A DNA stretch of 64,000 nucleotides from Sphingomonas hylomeconis. GTDB taxonomy: Bacteria; Pseudomonadota; Alphaproteobacteria; Sphingomonadales; Sphingomonadaceae. Where the stretch lies: NCBI RefSeq assembly GCF_025370105.1, contig NZ_JANQBK010000011.1, positions 59,225 through 123,224 of the forward strand, given 5' to 3'. Below the pieces are notes generated by a model, which did no database searches, had not been told where the DNA came from, and was given only the letters and a program-made list of their open reading frames with translations. The position numbers and the translations under genes are program-made. Positions 1 through 10,051 of the stretch are shown here, one piece after another. Positions within the stretch are counted from its first letter, which is position 1; each line of letters opens with the position of its first letter.

Positions 1-1332
1 TCACTGTTCCAGGTCTCGGTCGGCATGGCGGCGGTATTGCTCACCGGCACGCTCAACCGCGTGATGATCGTCGAACTCGGCATGTCCGCCAGCTTGGTTG
101 CGGCGATGGTCTCGCTGCCCTTGCTGTTCGCGCCGCTGCGCGCGCTGATCGGCTTCAGGTCCGATCACCATCGTTCGATCCTCGGCTGGAAGCGCGTGCC
201 CTATATCTGGTTCGGCACGCTGCTGCAGTTCGGCGGGCTCGCCATCCTGCCCTTCGCGATGCTGGTAATGACCGGCGGCGGCACCGGCCCGGCAATCGTC
301 GGCCAGATCGGCGCGGCGGCGGGGTTCCTGCTGATCGGCGCGGGCATGCACATGACGCAGACCGCTGGACTCGCGCTCGCCGCCGATCTCGCGCCCGATC
401 ACGCCCGCCCGCGCGTCGTCGCCTTGCTGTACGTGATGCTGCTTGCCGGCATGATGATCAGCGCGATCGTGATCGGGCGGCTGCTCGCCGATTTCACCGC
501 GACCAGGCTGGTGCAGATCGTCCAGGGCGCCGCGCTGCTGACGATGAGCCTCAACCTGATCGCCTTGTGGAAGCAGGAGGCGCGCGACCGCACCATCGCC
601 GCCGTGCGGGTTACGGCGCCCGCGTTCGGCCCGGCCTGGGCGCAGTTCATCGCCCGCCCGCGCACGCGACGGCTGCTCGTCACCGTCGGGCTCGGCGCGG
701 CCGCATTCAGCATGCAGGACGTGCTGCTCGAACCCTATGGCGGGCAGATCCTGGGCCTGTCGGTCGGCGCGACCACCGCGCTGACCGCCTTGTGGGCGCT
801 GGGCATGCTTGCCGGCTTCGCGCTGGCCGCCCGGCGGCTCGGCGAGGGCGACGATCCGCACCGGCTGGCCGGCTATGGCGGCGTGCTCGGGATCGCCGCG
901 TTCCTGTGCGTGATCTTCGCGGGGGCCCTGAGCCTGGTCGCGCTGCTCGGCATCGGCGCGGCGCTGATCGGCCTGGGCGGCGGGCTGTTTTCGGTCGGGA
1001 CGCTGAGCGCGGCGGTGGCGATCTCGGACGAGGAATCGCTGAGCGGGCGCACTGGCCTGGCGCTCGGCGCATGGGGCGCGGTGCAGGCGACAGCCGCAGG
1101 GCTGGCGATCGCGCTTGGCGCGGTGCTGCGCGATCTGGCGTCGGCAGCGGCGGCGGCGGGCGCGTTCGGTGCCACGCTGGCCGCCCCGGCGGCCGGGCCG
1201 GTGACCGGCTATGCCGCGGTCTACGGGATCGAGATCGTGCTGCTGCTCGGCACGCTGGTCGCGCTCGGGCCGCTGGTCCGCGGCAGCAGCCCGGCCCGCA
1301 CGCGTTTCGGCCTCAGCGAATTTCCGATCTGA
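1..1332 (+). CDS. lhaA: LhaA/PucC-family MFS protein, LH1 assembly factor (5' partial)
   Basis: This integral membrane protein of the BCH (PucC/LhaA) branch of the major facilitator superfamily helps assemble light-harvesting complex 1. The frame is already open at base 1, so the start codon and probably some 20-40 residues lie outside the window; 443 residues are visible. Support comes from a run of about eleven hydrophobic segments and the family motif GWKRVPYIWFG at about residues 62-72. It lies 11 bases upstream of puhA, the position lhaA has in purple-bacterial photosynthesis clusters (bchM-lhaA-puhA). That position favours LhaA over its LH2 paralogue PucC, and no pucBA genes are visible. 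The family call is firm; the LhaA assignment rests on context. Confidence 0.9.
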   Translation, partial: SLFQVSVGMAAVLLTGTLNRVMIVELGMSASLVAAMVSLPLLFAPLRALIGFRSDHHRSILGWKRVPYIWFGTLLQFGGLAILPFAMLVMTGGGTGPAIVGQIGAAAGFLLIGAGMHMTQTAGLALAADLAPDHARPRVVALLYVMLLAGMMISAIVIGRLLADFTATRLVQIVQGAALLTMSLNLIALWKQEARDRTIAAVRVTAPAFGPAWAQFIARPRTRRLLVTVGLGAAAFSMQDVLLEPYGGQILGLSVGATTALTALWALGMLAGFALAARRLGEGDDPHRLAGYGGVLGIAAFLCVIFAGALSLVALLGIGAALIGLGGGLFSVGTLSAAVAISDEESLSGRTGLALGAWGAVQATAAGLAIALGAVLRDLASAAAAAGAFGATLAAPAAGPVTGYAAVYGIEIVLLLGTLVALGPLVRGSSPARTRFGLSEFPI

Positions 1333-1343
1333 AAGGGCATGCC

Positions 1344-2111
1344 ATGAACCCGCATCTCACCTCCGGCATCGATGTCGCCCTGCTGGTCTTCTGGGCGTTC
1401 GTATTGTTCTTCATCTGCCTGGTCTTCTATCTGCGCCGCGAGGATCGCCGCGAAGGCTATCCGCTCGAGGACGAGATGACCGGCCGGCTGGATACGGTCG
1501 GCGGGCCATTGCACACCGCCAGCGACAAATGGTTTCTGCTACCGTTCGGCCACGGCCGGGTCGTCGCCGGGTCCAGCCCGCGCGAACCGGTCGACATCGC
1601 GGCGCGCCGCACCGATCGCTTTGCCGGCGCGCCTTATGCGCCGACCGGCAACCCGCTGGCCGACGGCATCGGCCCGGCAGCCTGGGCCAACCGCGCGCAG
1701 CGCCCCGATGTCGATATGGAGGGCCATCCGCGCATCGTGCCGCTGAGCAAAGCGGCCGGATTCACGGTCGCCGCGCCGGACCCGACGATGCTCGGCTGGC
1801 CGTTGCTTGGCGCCGATGGCGTGGTCGCCGGCACGATCGACGATCTGTGGATCGACCGCGCCGATCGCCTGATCCGCTACGTGCAGCTCGGCATGGATGG
1901 CGGCGCGATACTCGCGCCGCTGATGATGGCCAAGGTCGATCGCCACCGGCGCCGGCTGGTGATCGATGCGCTGCTCGCCCACCAGTTCGCCGGCGCGCCG
2001 CGCATCGCTGCCCCCGACCGAATCACGCTCTATGAGGAAGAGCGCGTGCAGGCCTATTTCGGCGGCGGTTATCTCTACGCCACGCCGGCACGACAGGAGC
2101 CGCTGCTGTGA
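1344..2111 (+). CDS. puhA: Photosynthetic reaction centre H subunit
   Basis: PuhA (255 aa) is the H subunit that caps the cytoplasmic face of the L/M reaction-centre core and helps deliver protons to quinone QB. One N-terminal transmembrane helix (about residues 10-30) is followed by the family signature YLRREDRREGYPLE and then a soluble PRC-barrel-like domain. The length is normal for the family. The ATG follows the lhaA stop by 11 bases, with an AAAGGG stretch just upstream. The stop overlaps the GTG start of puhB by four bases (GTGA), so translation is probably coupled. It belongs to the puhABC-acsF-puhE-hemA run. Confidence 0.97.
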   Translation: MNPHLTSGIDVALLVFWAFVLFFICLVFYLRREDRREGYPLEDEMTGRLDTVGGPLHTASDKWFLLPFGHGRVVAGSSPREPVDIAARRTDRFAGAPYAPTGNPLADGIGPAAWANRAQRPDVDMEGHPRIVPLSKAAGFTVAAPDPTMLGWPLLGADGVVAGTIDDLWIDRADRLIRYVQLGMDGGAILAPLMMAKVDRHRRRLVIDALLAHQFAGAPRIAAPDRITLYEEERVQAYFGGGYLYATPARQEPLL

Positions 2112-2758
2112 TCGAGCATGACGACGAACCGATCCCCGGCCTGCCCGGCCTGCCCCCGCCGGGCGAGCGGATCCTGTGGCAAGGCGCACCCGATCGGCGC
2201 GTGCTGGCGCGCACCGCTTTCCATACGCGGCTCGTGGCCGGCTATTTCGCGGTGCTCGCGCTATGGGCGCTGGCCGGCGCGGCGCTTCAGGGCATCGATG
2301 CGCCGGGCGATCTGGTCGGCTGCGCGATGACGATCATCGCCGGGATCGCCGGCGTTGGCCTGCTACACCTGCTCGCCTGGGGCGCGGCACGCAGCACGGT
2401 CTATACCTTGACCAACAAGCGCATCGTGCTGCGGGTGGGCATGGCGCTGCCCAAATGCATCAACCTGCCGCTGCCGCTGATCGGCGCGGTCGATCTCGCC
2501 CGGCGTGCCGATGGATCGGGTGACGTGCCGCTGGCGATCACCGGCCCCCAGCAGCTCGGCTATCTCGCGCTATGGCCGCATGCCCGGCCGTGGAAGATCG
2601 TCACGCCGCAGCCGATGCTGCGCGCCCTGCCCGATGCGGCGCAGGTCGCCGCGCTGATCGCGCGGACCTGCCTCGCCGCCAGCCCCGGCAGCCGGCTGAC
2701 CGCGCCGGATAGCGCGCCGCGCCCGGCGCCGGGCCGTGCCGAGGCGCAGGCGGCATGA
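2108..2758 (+). CDS. puhB: Photosynthetic complex assembly protein PuhB
   Basis: PuhB (216 aa) is a membrane protein needed for efficient reaction-centre assembly. The sequence shows a soluble N-terminus with a PGER(I)LWQGAPDRR stretch typical of the family, two hydrophobic helices at about residues 42-62 and 70-92, and a following PH-like (bPH2-type) domain that begins YTLTNKRIVLRVGMALP. It starts with GTG overlapping the puhA stop and ends in an ATGA overlap with puhC. The order puhA-puhB-puhC is the conserved one, which supports the name. Confidence 0.93.
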   Translation: MIEHDDEPIPGLPGLPPPGERILWQGAPDRRVLARTAFHTRLVAGYFAVLALWALAGAALQGIDAPGDLVGCAMTIIAGIAGVGLLHLLAWGAARSTVYTLTNKRIVLRVGMALPKCINLPLPLIGAVDLARRADGSGDVPLAITGPQQLGYLALWPHARPWKIVTPQPMLRALPDAAQVAALIARTCLAASPGSRLTAPDSAPRPAPGRAEAQAA

Positions 2759-3237
2759 GCAGGACCGCCCGCTCGCCCGACCTGGTGCCGCGCCCCACGC
2801 TCATCGCCGCGGGCAGCCTCGTGCTGTTCGCTATCGCCGCGACCGGCATGATGCGGATCGCCGGGATCGCGCCGGCCGCCTCGCCCGTGCTGCTGCGCCA
2901 ACAAGCGCATGTCGCGCCGGTCAAGACGCGCGTGCTGCGCTTCATCGACCGCGCCGATGGTGCGGTGGTGATCGCCGACGTGGAAGGCGGCACGGCGGCG
3001 GTGATCGCGCCGGGCGAACAGACCGGCTTCGTGCGCGGCGTGATGCGCGGGCTGGCACGGGAGCGGCGCGCGCACGGCATCGGCGACGGGCCGCCCTTCA
3101 CGCTGACGCTGTGGCGCGACGGCGAGCTGTCGCTGACCGACAGCGCGACCGGGCGCGCGATCGAGCTGACCGCGTTCGGCTCGACCAACCGCGCGACCTT
3201 CGCTGCCCTGCTCGATGCCAAGGGACCGGCGGCATGA
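2755..3237 (+). CDS. puhC: Photosynthetic complex assembly protein PuhC
   Basis: PuhC (160 aa) is a single-pass membrane protein that in Rhodobacter is needed for normal reaction-centre and LH1 levels. The sequence has one membrane helix at about residues 15-35 and then a periplasmic domain containing RVLRFIDRADGAVVIADVEG and a C-terminal LTAFGSTNRATF stretch, both in keeping with the family. It is joined to puhB and to the next gene by ATGA overlaps. The length matches known PuhC proteins. Confidence 0.92.
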   Translation: MSRTARSPDLVPRPTLIAAGSLVLFAIAATGMMRIAGIAPAASPVLLRQQAHVAPVKTRVLRFIDRADGAVVIADVEGGTAAVIAPGEQTGFVRGVMRGLARERRAHGIGDGPPFTLTLWRDGELSLTDSATGRAIELTAFGSTNRATFAALLDAKGPAA

Positions 3238-3527
3238 GCGCGCTACGCCGCACCCGCTTCGACACGTTGTGCCGCGTCGTGATCGAACATAGCGACGAGT
3301 TCCTCTGCGCGCATGTCGAGCTCGGCGATATCGCGATCGGCCCGGGCGACCGGGTGCGCGTGCATGGCGCGCCGATCGTGATCGGCTTCGGCGAACGCCT
3401 GGAGGTGGAACGGCTCGCCACGGTCGAGCGCGCCGCCTGGCACGAACGGGTGTGGACCAAGTTCGCCGGCCATTTCGAGATGACCGAACTCTACGACGTC
3501 AGCTTTTCAGATCGGACGACAGCATGA
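3234..3527 (+). CDS. Small conserved photosynthesis-cluster protein of unknown function
   Basis: This 97-residue soluble protein has no signal peptide or membrane segment. The middle (about residues 25-60) resembles a short beta-rich domain, with a [10 protein letters not shown] stretch. The gene is tied to puhC upstream and acsF downstream by ATGA overlaps, so it is almost certainly translated as part of the puh-acsF operon. Purple-bacterial clusters often have a small unnamed gene at this spot. I do not recognise a function. Its position suggests a role in reaction-centre assembly or in the Mg-protoporphyrin cyclase step, but this is inference. Confidence 0.85.
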   Translation: MSALRRTRFDTLCRVVIEHSDEFLCAHVELGDIAIGPGDRVRVHGAPIVIGFGERLEVERLATVERAAWHERVWTKFAGHFEMTELYDVSFSDRTTA

Positions 3528-4597
3528 ACGCGCATACGCCCGTCACGCCCGCCAGCTCGCCGGCGGACACGTTCGCCATCGCGCGGCAGGACACCGTCCT
3601 GTCGCCGCGCTTCTACACCACCGATTTCGCGGCGTTGGACCGGATCGACGTGTCCGCGGTGCGCGCCGAATGGGATACGCTGATCGCCGAGATGGAGAGC
3701 GATCCCAACCGGCTGCATTTCAAGCGGACCGCGGCGTTCGACGGCGTGATCGAAAGCCTGCCCGAGGCGCTGCGCGCCGAATTCACCGATTTCCTGGTCA
3801 GCTCGCTGACCGCGGAATTTTCCGGCTGCATCCTCTATGCGGAAATCGCCAAGCGCGTGACCAACCCGGACGTAAAGTCTCTATTCAAGCTGATGAGCCG
3901 GGACGAAAGCCGCCATGCCGGCTTCATCAACGATACGCTGAAGGATGCCGGCATCGGGGTCGATCTCGGCTTCCTCACGCGGGTCAAGAAATACACCTAT
4001 TTCCGGCCCAAATTCATCTTCTACGCGACCTATCTCAGCGAGAAGATCGGCTATTCCCGCTATATCACGATCTACCGCCACCTCGCGCAGCATCCCGAAC
4101 TGCGCTTTCACCCGATCTTCGACTGGTTCGAATTGTGGTGCAACGACGAGTTCCGCCATGGCGACGCCTTCGCCATCCTGATGCGCACCGATCCCAAGCT
4201 GCTCACGGGCATCAACAGATGGTGGATCCGCTTCTTCCTAGTTGCGGTCTATACCACGATGTACGTGCGGGATCACAACCGCCCGGCGTTCCACAAGGCG
4301 CTCGGCATGGATCCGACCGATTACGATCTCCGCGTGTTCGCGATCTGCTCGGCGATCACGCGGCAGGTGTTCCCGCTGGTGCTCGATACCGATGCACCGC
4401 GCTTCCGCGCCGGGCTGGAGCGGATGCGCCGCATCGCCGGCGCGATCGATGCAGCCAAGGCGCAGGGCGGCATGGTCGGCGCGATCAAGCGGGTGGCGTT
4501 GGTCGGCGCGGCGGCGGCGAGCTTCGCCTGGCTCTATCTGACCCCGGTCAAGCGCAATGCCGCGCCCGATACCGTGCGGCTGGTGCCAGCCTGGTGA
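3524..4597 (+). CDS. acsF: Aerobic Mg-protoporphyrin IX monomethyl ester oxidative cyclase
   Basis: AcsF (357 aa) is the diiron oxygenase that forms the isocyclic ring E of bacteriochlorophyll using O2. The ferritin-like diiron ligands are visible: Glu98 and Glu107 in the first helix pair, DESRH at 127-131, and EFRHGD at 209-214. The length is typical of the bacterial form. The presence of acsF means this organism can make bacteriochlorophyll under oxic conditions; the oxygen-independent alternative bchE is not in the window. The start is set by an ATGA overlap with the preceding small gene, and the stop overlaps the GTG start of puhE. Confidence 0.97.
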   Translation: MNAHTPVTPASSPADTFAIARQDTVLSPRFYTTDFAALDRIDVSAVRAEWDTLIAEMESDPNRLHFKRTAAFDGVIESLPEALRAEFTDFLVSSLTAEFSGCILYAEIAKRVTNPDVKSLFKLMSRDESRHAGFINDTLKDAGIGVDLGFLTRVKKYTYFRPKFIFYATYLSEKIGYSRYITIYRHLAQHPELRFHPIFDWFELWCNDEFRHGDAFAILMRTDPKLLTGINRWWIRFFLVAVYTTMYVRDHNRPAFHKALGMDPTDYDLRVFAICSAITRQVFPLVLDTDAPRFRAGLERMRRIAGAIDAAKAQGGMVGAIKRVALVGAAAASFAWLYLTPVKRNAAPDTVRLVPAW

Positions 4598-5373
4598 CCC
4601 TCCCCCCGCTCCTCTTTGCACTGCTGCTGTGGTTCATCGGCACCGGCGCGGTGGTGTGGCTCGACAGCCGGCCGCGCGAGACCTTCCGCACCAGCCTGAC
4701 GCTGGCCGGTGTGGTGGCGATCGCCGCGCTCGGCCTGGTCTGGGCCAAGGCCGACGATGCCGGCGCGGACGGCGCTTATCTCGGTTTCGGCGCGGCGATC
4801 GTGATCTGGGGATGGCACGAGATGAGCTTCCTGATGGGGCACGTCGCCGGCCCGAACCGCGCGGAATGCCCGCCCGGCGCGACTGGCTGGGCGCGGTTCC
4901 GCGCCGCCACGGCGACCGTGATCCACCACGAACTGGCGATCGCCGCGACGACGATCCTGCTGTTCCTGCTGACCTGGAACGCCGTGAACCAGACCGCGCC
5001 GCGCACCTTCCTGCTGCTGTTCGCGCTCAGGCTGTCGGCCAAGTTCAACCTGTATCTCGGCGTACCCAATCTCAGCGACGAGGTGTTCCCGGCGCATCTC
5101 GCCTATCTCAAAAGCTATTTCCGCAAGCGCCGGCTGAACCCGCTGTTTCCCTTCTCGATCCTGTTCGGCAGCGCCATTGCCCTGTGGGCGTGGCAGGCCG
5201 GGGACGCGGCGCCGGCCGGCAGCGGCGCGGCGGTCGGCGCGGTCGCGATCGCCGGCCTCGCCGTACTCGGCGTGGTCGAGCACCTGTTCCTGGTCCTGCC
5301 ACTGCGCGATGCGAAGCTGTGGCGCTGGGCCAGTTCGTCACCACGAGCGGCGTCGGCCGCCATCATCGATTGA
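4594..5373 (+). CDS. puhE: Photosynthetic complex assembly protein PuhE
   Basis: PuhE (259 aa) is a polytopic membrane protein of the 'photosynthetic complex assembly protein 2' family, thought to influence reaction-centre and bacteriochlorophyll levels. About seven hydrophobic segments are visible, with conserved-looking WHEMSFLMG and FNLYLGVPN motifs around residues 70-80 and 150-158. It starts with GTG inside the acsF stop (GTGA overlap) and lies 11 bases before hemA. The order acsF-puhE-hemA matches other sphingomonad and purple-bacterial clusters. Confidence 0.92.
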   Translation: MTLPPLLFALLLWFIGTGAVVWLDSRPRETFRTSLTLAGVVAIAALGLVWAKADDAGADGAYLGFGAAIVIWGWHEMSFLMGHVAGPNRAECPPGATGWARFRAATATVIHHELAIAATTILLFLLTWNAVNQTAPRTFLLLFALRLSAKFNLYLGVPNLSDEVFPAHLAYLKSYFRKRRLNPLFPFSILFGSAIALWAWQAGDAAPAGSGAAVGAVAIAGLAVLGVVEHLFLVLPLRDAKLWRWASSSPRAASAAIID

Positions 5374-5384
5374 GGGGGAGCGCC

Positions 5385-6605
5385 ATGAATTACGAGGCAT
5401 TTTTCGCAACCGAGCTGACCAAGCTGCAGGACGATGGCCGCTACCGCATCTTCGCGGAGCTGGAGCGCAAGGCCGGCGCCTTCCCCGCCGCGGAACAGTT
5501 CGTCGATACGCGTCGCCGCCCGGTCACCGTCTGGTGCTCGAACGACTATCTCGGCATGGGGCAACATCCCAAGGTGCTGGGTGCGATGCACGAGACGCTC
5601 GATCGCTGCGGCGCCGGCGCGGGCGGCACGCGCAACATTTCCGGCACCACGCACAGCCATGTGCTGCTCGAGGCCGAGCTGGCCGACCTGCACGGCAAGG
5701 AAGCCGCCTTGCTGTTCACCTCGGGCTATGTCTCGAACTGGGCGGCGCTCGGCACGCTTGGCGCGCGCCTGCCCGGCTGCGTGATCCTGTCCGATGCGCT
5801 CAACCACGCCTCGATGATCGAAGGCATCCGCCACAGCCGCGCCGAAGTGCACAAGTTCGAGCACAATTCGCCCGCGGATCTCGACCGCCGCCTCGCCGCG
5901 CTCGATCCCGCGCGGCCCAAGCTCGTCGCGTTCGAAAGCGTCTATTCGATGGATGGCGATATCGCGCCGATCGCGGAGATCCTCGACGTGTGCGAGGCGC
6001 ATGGCGCGATGTCCTATCTGGACGAAGTGCACGCCGTCGGCCTGTACGGACCGCGCGGCGGCGGCGTCGCCGAGCGCGAGGGATTGATGGACCGCGTCAC
6101 CGTGATCGAAGGCACGCTCGGCAAGGCGTTCGGGGTGATGGGCGGCTATATCGCCGCGTCGGCCGCCTTGTGCGATTTCGTGCGCAGCTTCGCCAGCGGC
6201 TTCATCTTTACCACCGCGTTGCCCCCCGCGCTTGCCGCCGGCGCGACCGCCAGCATCCGCCACCTCAAAACCAGCGAGATCGAGCGCGCGCAGCATCGTG
6301 ACCGTGTCGCCAAGGTGCGGCGCCGGCTCGACGCGATCGGCATCCCGACGCTCGACAATCCCAGCCACATCATCCCGGTGATGGTCGGCGATGCGCACAA
6401 GTGCAAACGGATCAGCGACTGGCTGCTCGAGCAGCACGGCATCTACGTCCAGCCGATCAACTACCCGACCGTGCCGGTCGGCACCGAACGCCTGCGCCTG
6501 ACGCCGTCGCCGGTGCATAGCGACGGCGATATCGACAAATTGGTCAGCGCGCTGAGTGAGATCTGGTCGCAATGCGAACTCGCGCGCCGCGCGCTCGCGG
6601 CGTGA
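5385..6605 (+). CDS. hemA: 5-aminolevulinate synthase
   Basis: HemA (406 aa) is a PLP enzyme that condenses glycine with succinyl-CoA to 5-aminolevulinate, the first step of alphaproteobacterial tetrapyrrole synthesis. The PLP lysine is Lys247 in [22 protein letters not shown] (about residues 76-88) and [10 protein letters not shown] (213-222) are further family motifs. A GAGGGGGA Shine-Dalgarno stretch precedes the ATG. It is the last gene of the puh operon, so precursor supply is tied to reaction-centre expression. It converges on the DUF3422 gene with an 85-base gap. A second, housekeeping synthase elsewhere in the genome is possible. Confidence 0.97.
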   Translation: MNYEAFFATELTKLQDDGRYRIFAELERKAGAFPAAEQFVDTRRRPVTVWCSNDYLGMGQHPKVLGAMHETLDRCGAGAGGTRNISGTTHSHVLLEAELADLHGKEAALLFTSGYVSNWAALGTLGARLPGCVILSDALNHASMIEGIRHSRAEVHKFEHNSPADLDRRLAALDPARPKLVAFESVYSMDGDIAPIAEILDVCEAHGAMSYLDEVHAVGLYGPRGGGVAEREGLMDRVTVIEGTLGKAFGVMGGYIAASAALCDFVRSFASGFIFTTALPPALAAGATASIRHLKTSEIERAQHRDRVAKVRRRLDAIGIPTLDNPSHIIPVMVGDAHKCKRISDWLLEQHGIYVQPINYPTVPVGTERLRLTPSPVHSDGDIDKLVSALSEIWSQCELARRALAA

Positions 6606-6690
6606 TCCTGCGTCGCCCGGATACCTGACGCCCCCGGATTACGCTTCCGCTGCGCAAGCAGGGCCAGGCCGAAGGTGCCGCGCGCGCCGC

Positions 6691-7941
6691 TTAGTCGCGC
6701 AACTGCCGGTGCAAACGCCAGCGGCCAAATGCGACGAGCGCGACAACCAGCGGCACGGTGATCGCCAGCGCCAGATCGTGCCGCACGCCGGGCAGCGCGG
6801 ACAGCAGATAGCCGACCAGGGCGACGAGATAATAGCTGATCGCCACCACCGACAGCCCCTCCACCGTCTGTTGCAGGCGCAGTTGCAGCCGCGCACGCCG
6901 GTCCATCGAGCGCAGCAAATCGCGGTTCTGCTTGCTCAACGCGATATCGATGCGGGTGCGCAGCAATTCGCTGGTCCAGGCGGCGCGTTGCGACAGATCC
7001 TCCAGCCGCGCGGAAAAGGAGTCGCAGGTTCTCACCGCCGGGATCAGGCGCCGTTCGGTGAAATCGGCGAGCGTCTGATAACCGCGCACCGCGCCGATCC
7101 GCAGGCTGGCAAGCCGATCGGTGCTGAGCTGGGCATAAGCGCGCGTCGCGCTCATCCGGTAGCGCGTCTCGGCGACCAGGCGAGCGAGTTCGGCCGAAAG
7201 GAAGGTAAGCTCGTCGAGCAGCTGGTCGTCCTCCGACATGCGCTCCGACACCGCATGGGTCAGCTCGGCAAGCCGCGCCTCGAGCTTGCTCACGCTTGGC
7301 GTCAGGCGTTGCGCGAGCGGCAGGCCGAGCAGCGCCATGTTGCGGTAATTTCCCAGCTCCTGGAGCCGCATCACCAGTTGCGCCGGCTCGTCGCGCTGCA
7401 GGCCGCGATCGAACACCAGCAGGCGGCCATAGCCGTCATCGTTGAGCCGGAAGTCGGACACGATCCGCGCGCCGCCCTCGGCCACGTCGCACACGATCGT
7501 CGCCTCGGGGGCGAACCAGGCATCGAGCGCGGCCGGCTGCGGGTCGTCGGCCGTGCCGGCAACGAGGGCGATCTGCGTCGCGCGGATAATCGCGCCCGGC
7601 ATTTCTGCGAGCACGGTCGATAAGCTCGGCTCGAACAATGCGGGATCGAACGGCGTTTCCGCCGCGCCGGCCCGCAGCAATGTATAGGTGGCGAATTCGG
7701 TGTGCCGTTCCCACACCAGGATCACCGCCCCCAAGGCGAGCACGCCATATTTCCCCGCCACCGGCACGATCGCGCGCGCGGCGGCCGCCAGTGTGTCGAT
7801 ATGCGCGCGCGCCGTGTCGGCGGCGCCCTCGCCCAGCACGGTGACGATTTGCATCAGCCGGCATGGCGCCGCCAGGCGCGGCAGGCGCCGGAGATGCATT
7901 TCCTCGGACAGCGCGGCGCGCAGCTCGTGATCGCGGATCAT
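6691..7941 (-). CDS. DUF3422 family membrane-anchored protein
   Basis: This 416-residue protein matches the DUF3422 family. The start RDHELRAALSEEMH fits the family N-terminus, and the middle has LLVFDRGLQRDEPAQLVMRL. The late region (about 330-380) is helical with RNLLRSMDRRARLQLRLQQTVEGLS-like sequence (RDLLRSMDRR here), and the end carries one or two membrane helices. The function of the family is unknown. I chose the ATG at 7941 because it gives the usual N-terminus; an in-frame GTG at 7962 would add seven residues. It begins about 50 bases after the pufC stop on the same strand, so it may be read from puf transcripts. Confidence 0.85.
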   Translation of the reverse strand: MIRDHELRAALSEEMHLRRLPRLAAPCRLMQIVTVLGEGAADTARAHIDTLAAAARAIVPVAGKYGVLALGAVILVWERHTEFATYTLLRAGAAETPFDPALFEPSLSTVLAEMPGAIIRATQIALVAGTADDPQPAALDAWFAPEATIVCDVAEGGARIVSDFRLNDDGYGRLLVFDRGLQRDEPAQLVMRLQELGNYRNMALLGLPLAQRLTPSVSKLEARLAELTHAVSERMSEDDQLLDELTFLSAELARLVAETRYRMSATRAYAQLSTDRLASLRIGAVRGYQTLADFTERRLIPAVRTCDSFSARLEDLSQRAAWTSELLRTRIDIALSKQNRDLLRSMDRRARLQLRLQQTVEGLSVVAISYYLVALVGYLLSALPGVRHDLALAITVPLVVALVAFGRWRLHRQLRD

Positions 7942-7993
7942 GCGCGATCGCCGCGTGACCACCCGATCCGCGCCGCCGGGGGCGCGGCGCGGG

Positions 7994-9070
7994 TCATTTC
8001 CTGCCGGTCATCGCCGCCGGCTTGGCGAATGCGGCGGGCACGGCCGCTGCGCCCGCCGGTGTCTCCGCCGGCGCCACACCGCGCAGCACCGGCGCCTCGG
8101 CGATCATGCTGACTCCGCCGAGCGGCTTCGACACGCCCTGGTGGCAGGTGGTGCAATTGACCTTGTAGGGATCGCCGCGCGGCCCCTTGCGATAGGCCGG
8201 GAAGACCGATTGCAGCGAGGTGATATAATCCTCGTTGATGTTGCGGACCATGCGGATGCCGTAATAAGCGGTGCCGCGCTGCGCGCTGCTGAGGTTCCAC
8301 GCGCGGAACGACTGGCTGTTGTGGCAATAGGTGCAGTTCACGCCGAGCGCTCCGCTGACATGCATCATCAGCCCATAGGATTTCTCGGCATCCTTGATCG
8401 AGACGATATGCTTGGAGCTGGGGAACGCGCTGCTGCTCGCGACGCGGATCTGGCTCCTGCCGGCAAGATAGGTCGCGAACGGATCATAGGGCAGCGACGC
8501 ATAGCCCACATTCTGGTTGGGCGTGTTCTGCCCATGCTTGTTGCGCAGGATCGTGCCGGGTGTGGGCGTGCCCTCGGCGATCGCCCATTTATATTCGGGC
8601 ACCGGATTGCCGCGATGGCAGGTATAGCAGGTCACGCCGGTCTGCTTGACATGGCTCGCCCAGCGCGAATTGACCGTCTGCGTCATCTGCAGCATGCGCC
8701 GCGCGACGATCTTGGTATATTTCTCGTCAGAGGCCATGTTCTCGGGATTGTGGCAATAGCTGCATCCCTGCGCGGGCGGTGCCACCCACTGGTTCATCTC
8801 GGCCATCAGATGGTCGAACCGTTCCTTGCTGAGGCCGCTCAGCACCTTGATGTTCTGATAGCTTTGCCCTGCGGTCGGGCCACCGTCCGGCGGCAACGGA
8901 TAGGGCGCCGCGGGGATCTCCGCCGCCTCCTTGATCTCGCTGACATCGACGATCTGCTCCAATCCGGCGCCGCGAAATCCGGTCTGCGTGCTCTGCTTGG
9001 CGCCGAGCTCGCAACCGCCGAGCAGCAGGAGGGCGGCGCCCGCGGCCAGCGGGGTGATGATCCTGGTCAT
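7994..9070 (-). CDS. pufC: Reaction-centre tetraheme cytochrome c subunit
   Basis: PufC (358 aa) is a periplasmic lipoprotein that re-reduces the photo-oxidised special pair. An N-terminal signal ends in the lipobox LLGGC with acylated Cys20. Four CxxCH heme sites are present in order: CSYCH, CYTCH, CTYCH and CTTCH, as expected for a complete tetraheme subunit, with spaced methionines as likely axial ligands. The ATG overlaps the pufM stop (ATGA). It is the last structural gene of pufBALMC. Many aerobic phototrophs keep pufC, while Rhodobacter sphaeroides lacks it. Confidence 0.97.
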   Translation of the reverse strand: MTRIITPLAAGAALLLLGGCELGAKQSTQTGFRGAGLEQIVDVSEIKEAAEIPAAPYPLPPDGGPTAGQSYQNIKVLSGLSKERFDHLMAEMNQWVAPPAQGCSYCHNPENMASDEKYTKIVARRMLQMTQTVNSRWASHVKQTGVTCYTCHRGNPVPEYKWAIAEGTPTPGTILRNKHGQNTPNQNVGYASLPYDPFATYLAGRSQIRVASSSAFPSSKHIVSIKDAEKSYGLMMHVSGALGVNCTYCHNSQSFRAWNLSSAQRGTAYYGIRMVRNINEDYITSLQSVFPAYRKGPRGDPYKVNCTTCHQGVSKPLGGVSMIAEAPVLRGVAPAETPAGAAAVPAAFAKPAAMTGRK

Positions 9071-10044
9071 TGCGGTGCTCCCGGCAGACTGGCTGGATCG
9101 ACGACGCCGGTGCTGGGATAGCTCGGCGCATAACCGTGCAGCACCGCCCAGAGGTACCAATTGTCGACCACCGTGCCGGTCAGCAGGATGCCGATCGCGC
9201 CGGTCAGCGGCGTCAGCACCGCGAACCACCAGGCCCAGCGATGGATCGATTCCGCGGTCGCGTTGAAGCCCATCGTCCAGCGCCAGAACAGCGCGCCGCG
9301 CTCGAACGCGGTGCCGCGATCAATGATCTGCTCGATCTCGCGCTCGCTGCCGTAGCGGCCCGTCGCCAGGATGGTCGCGCCGTGCATCGCGAACAGCATC
9401 GTCGATCCATAGAGAAAGGCGATCGAGAGGCAGTGGAACGGATTGTAGAACAGATTGCCGTAGCGGATCGAGAAGGCCGCGGTCCAATCGAGGTGCGGGA
9501 AGATGCCGAACGGCACCGCCTCGGCCCAGCTCTGCATCAGCAGCGGGCGGATGAATCCGAGCGTCAGGATCAGCAGGATGCCGGCGCCGAACGCCCAGGC
9601 GATATGCGTGCCCATGCCGAGCGCGCGCGCGCGGGCGAAGGTGCGTACCCACCACAGGATCAGCGACGTGCTCATGAAGAAACCCGCCATCTGCCACCAG
9701 CCCCCTTCGGCCAGCGGCACGAACAGCTGGAAGCCCCATTGCGGCCCGGGCGGCTCGAGCGCGAGCCACGGCAGTTGGCGGACGAATTGGACCGGATCCC
9801 ATCCGACGCTGGCGAACATGTTGAGCCCGATGATCTCGAACGCGGTAAAGGCGCAGATCAGCGACGCGATGCCCAGCCGGCCGAGATAGATCGGCCCCAG
9901 TTGCGCCGCGCCCAATTTGCCCGCCCAGTAATTGTAGCTGCCCTGGCCCAGCCGCCGGAAGCTGCCCGGCGGCAGCAGCGGCCCGGCTTCGAGCGGACCG
10001 CGCAGCTGCACCTGCGTGAAGATGTTCTGATAGCGCGCCATCAT
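9067..10044 (-). CDS. pufM: Photosynthetic reaction centre M subunit
   Basis: PufM (325 aa) forms the reaction-centre core with PufL. The sequence starts [13 protein letters not shown], the usual M-subunit N-terminus (a second ATG is at 10041). Five membrane helices are present. Expected ligands are visible: His204 in [10 protein letters not shown] for the special-pair bacteriochlorophyll, and His221, Glu236 and His268 for the non-heme iron. The stop overlaps pufC by four bases, and the start lies 7 bases after the pufL stop. The sequence is complete with no sign of damage. Confidence 0.98.
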   Translation of the reverse strand: MMARYQNIFTQVQLRGPLEAGPLLPPGSFRRLGQGSYNYWAGKLGAAQLGPIYLGRLGIASLICAFTAFEIIGLNMFASVGWDPVQFVRQLPWLALEPPGPQWGFQLFVPLAEGGWWQMAGFFMSTSLILWWVRTFARARALGMGTHIAWAFGAGILLILTLGFIRPLLMQSWAEAVPFGIFPHLDWTAAFSIRYGNLFYNPFHCLSIAFLYGSTMLFAMHGATILATGRYGSEREIEQIIDRGTAFERGALFWRWTMGFNATAESIHRWAWWFAVLTPLTGAIGILLTGTVVDNWYLWAVLHGYAPSYPSTGVVDPASLPGAPQ

Positions 10045-10051
10045 ACCCCCC

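Noticed and set aside
5115..6572. A 485-codon open frame on the - strand across hemA and puhE
   Set aside because: It is the antisense shadow of clear hemA and puhE coding sequence in high-GC DNA; the protein is low-complexity Arg/Ala/Asp-rich with no domain.
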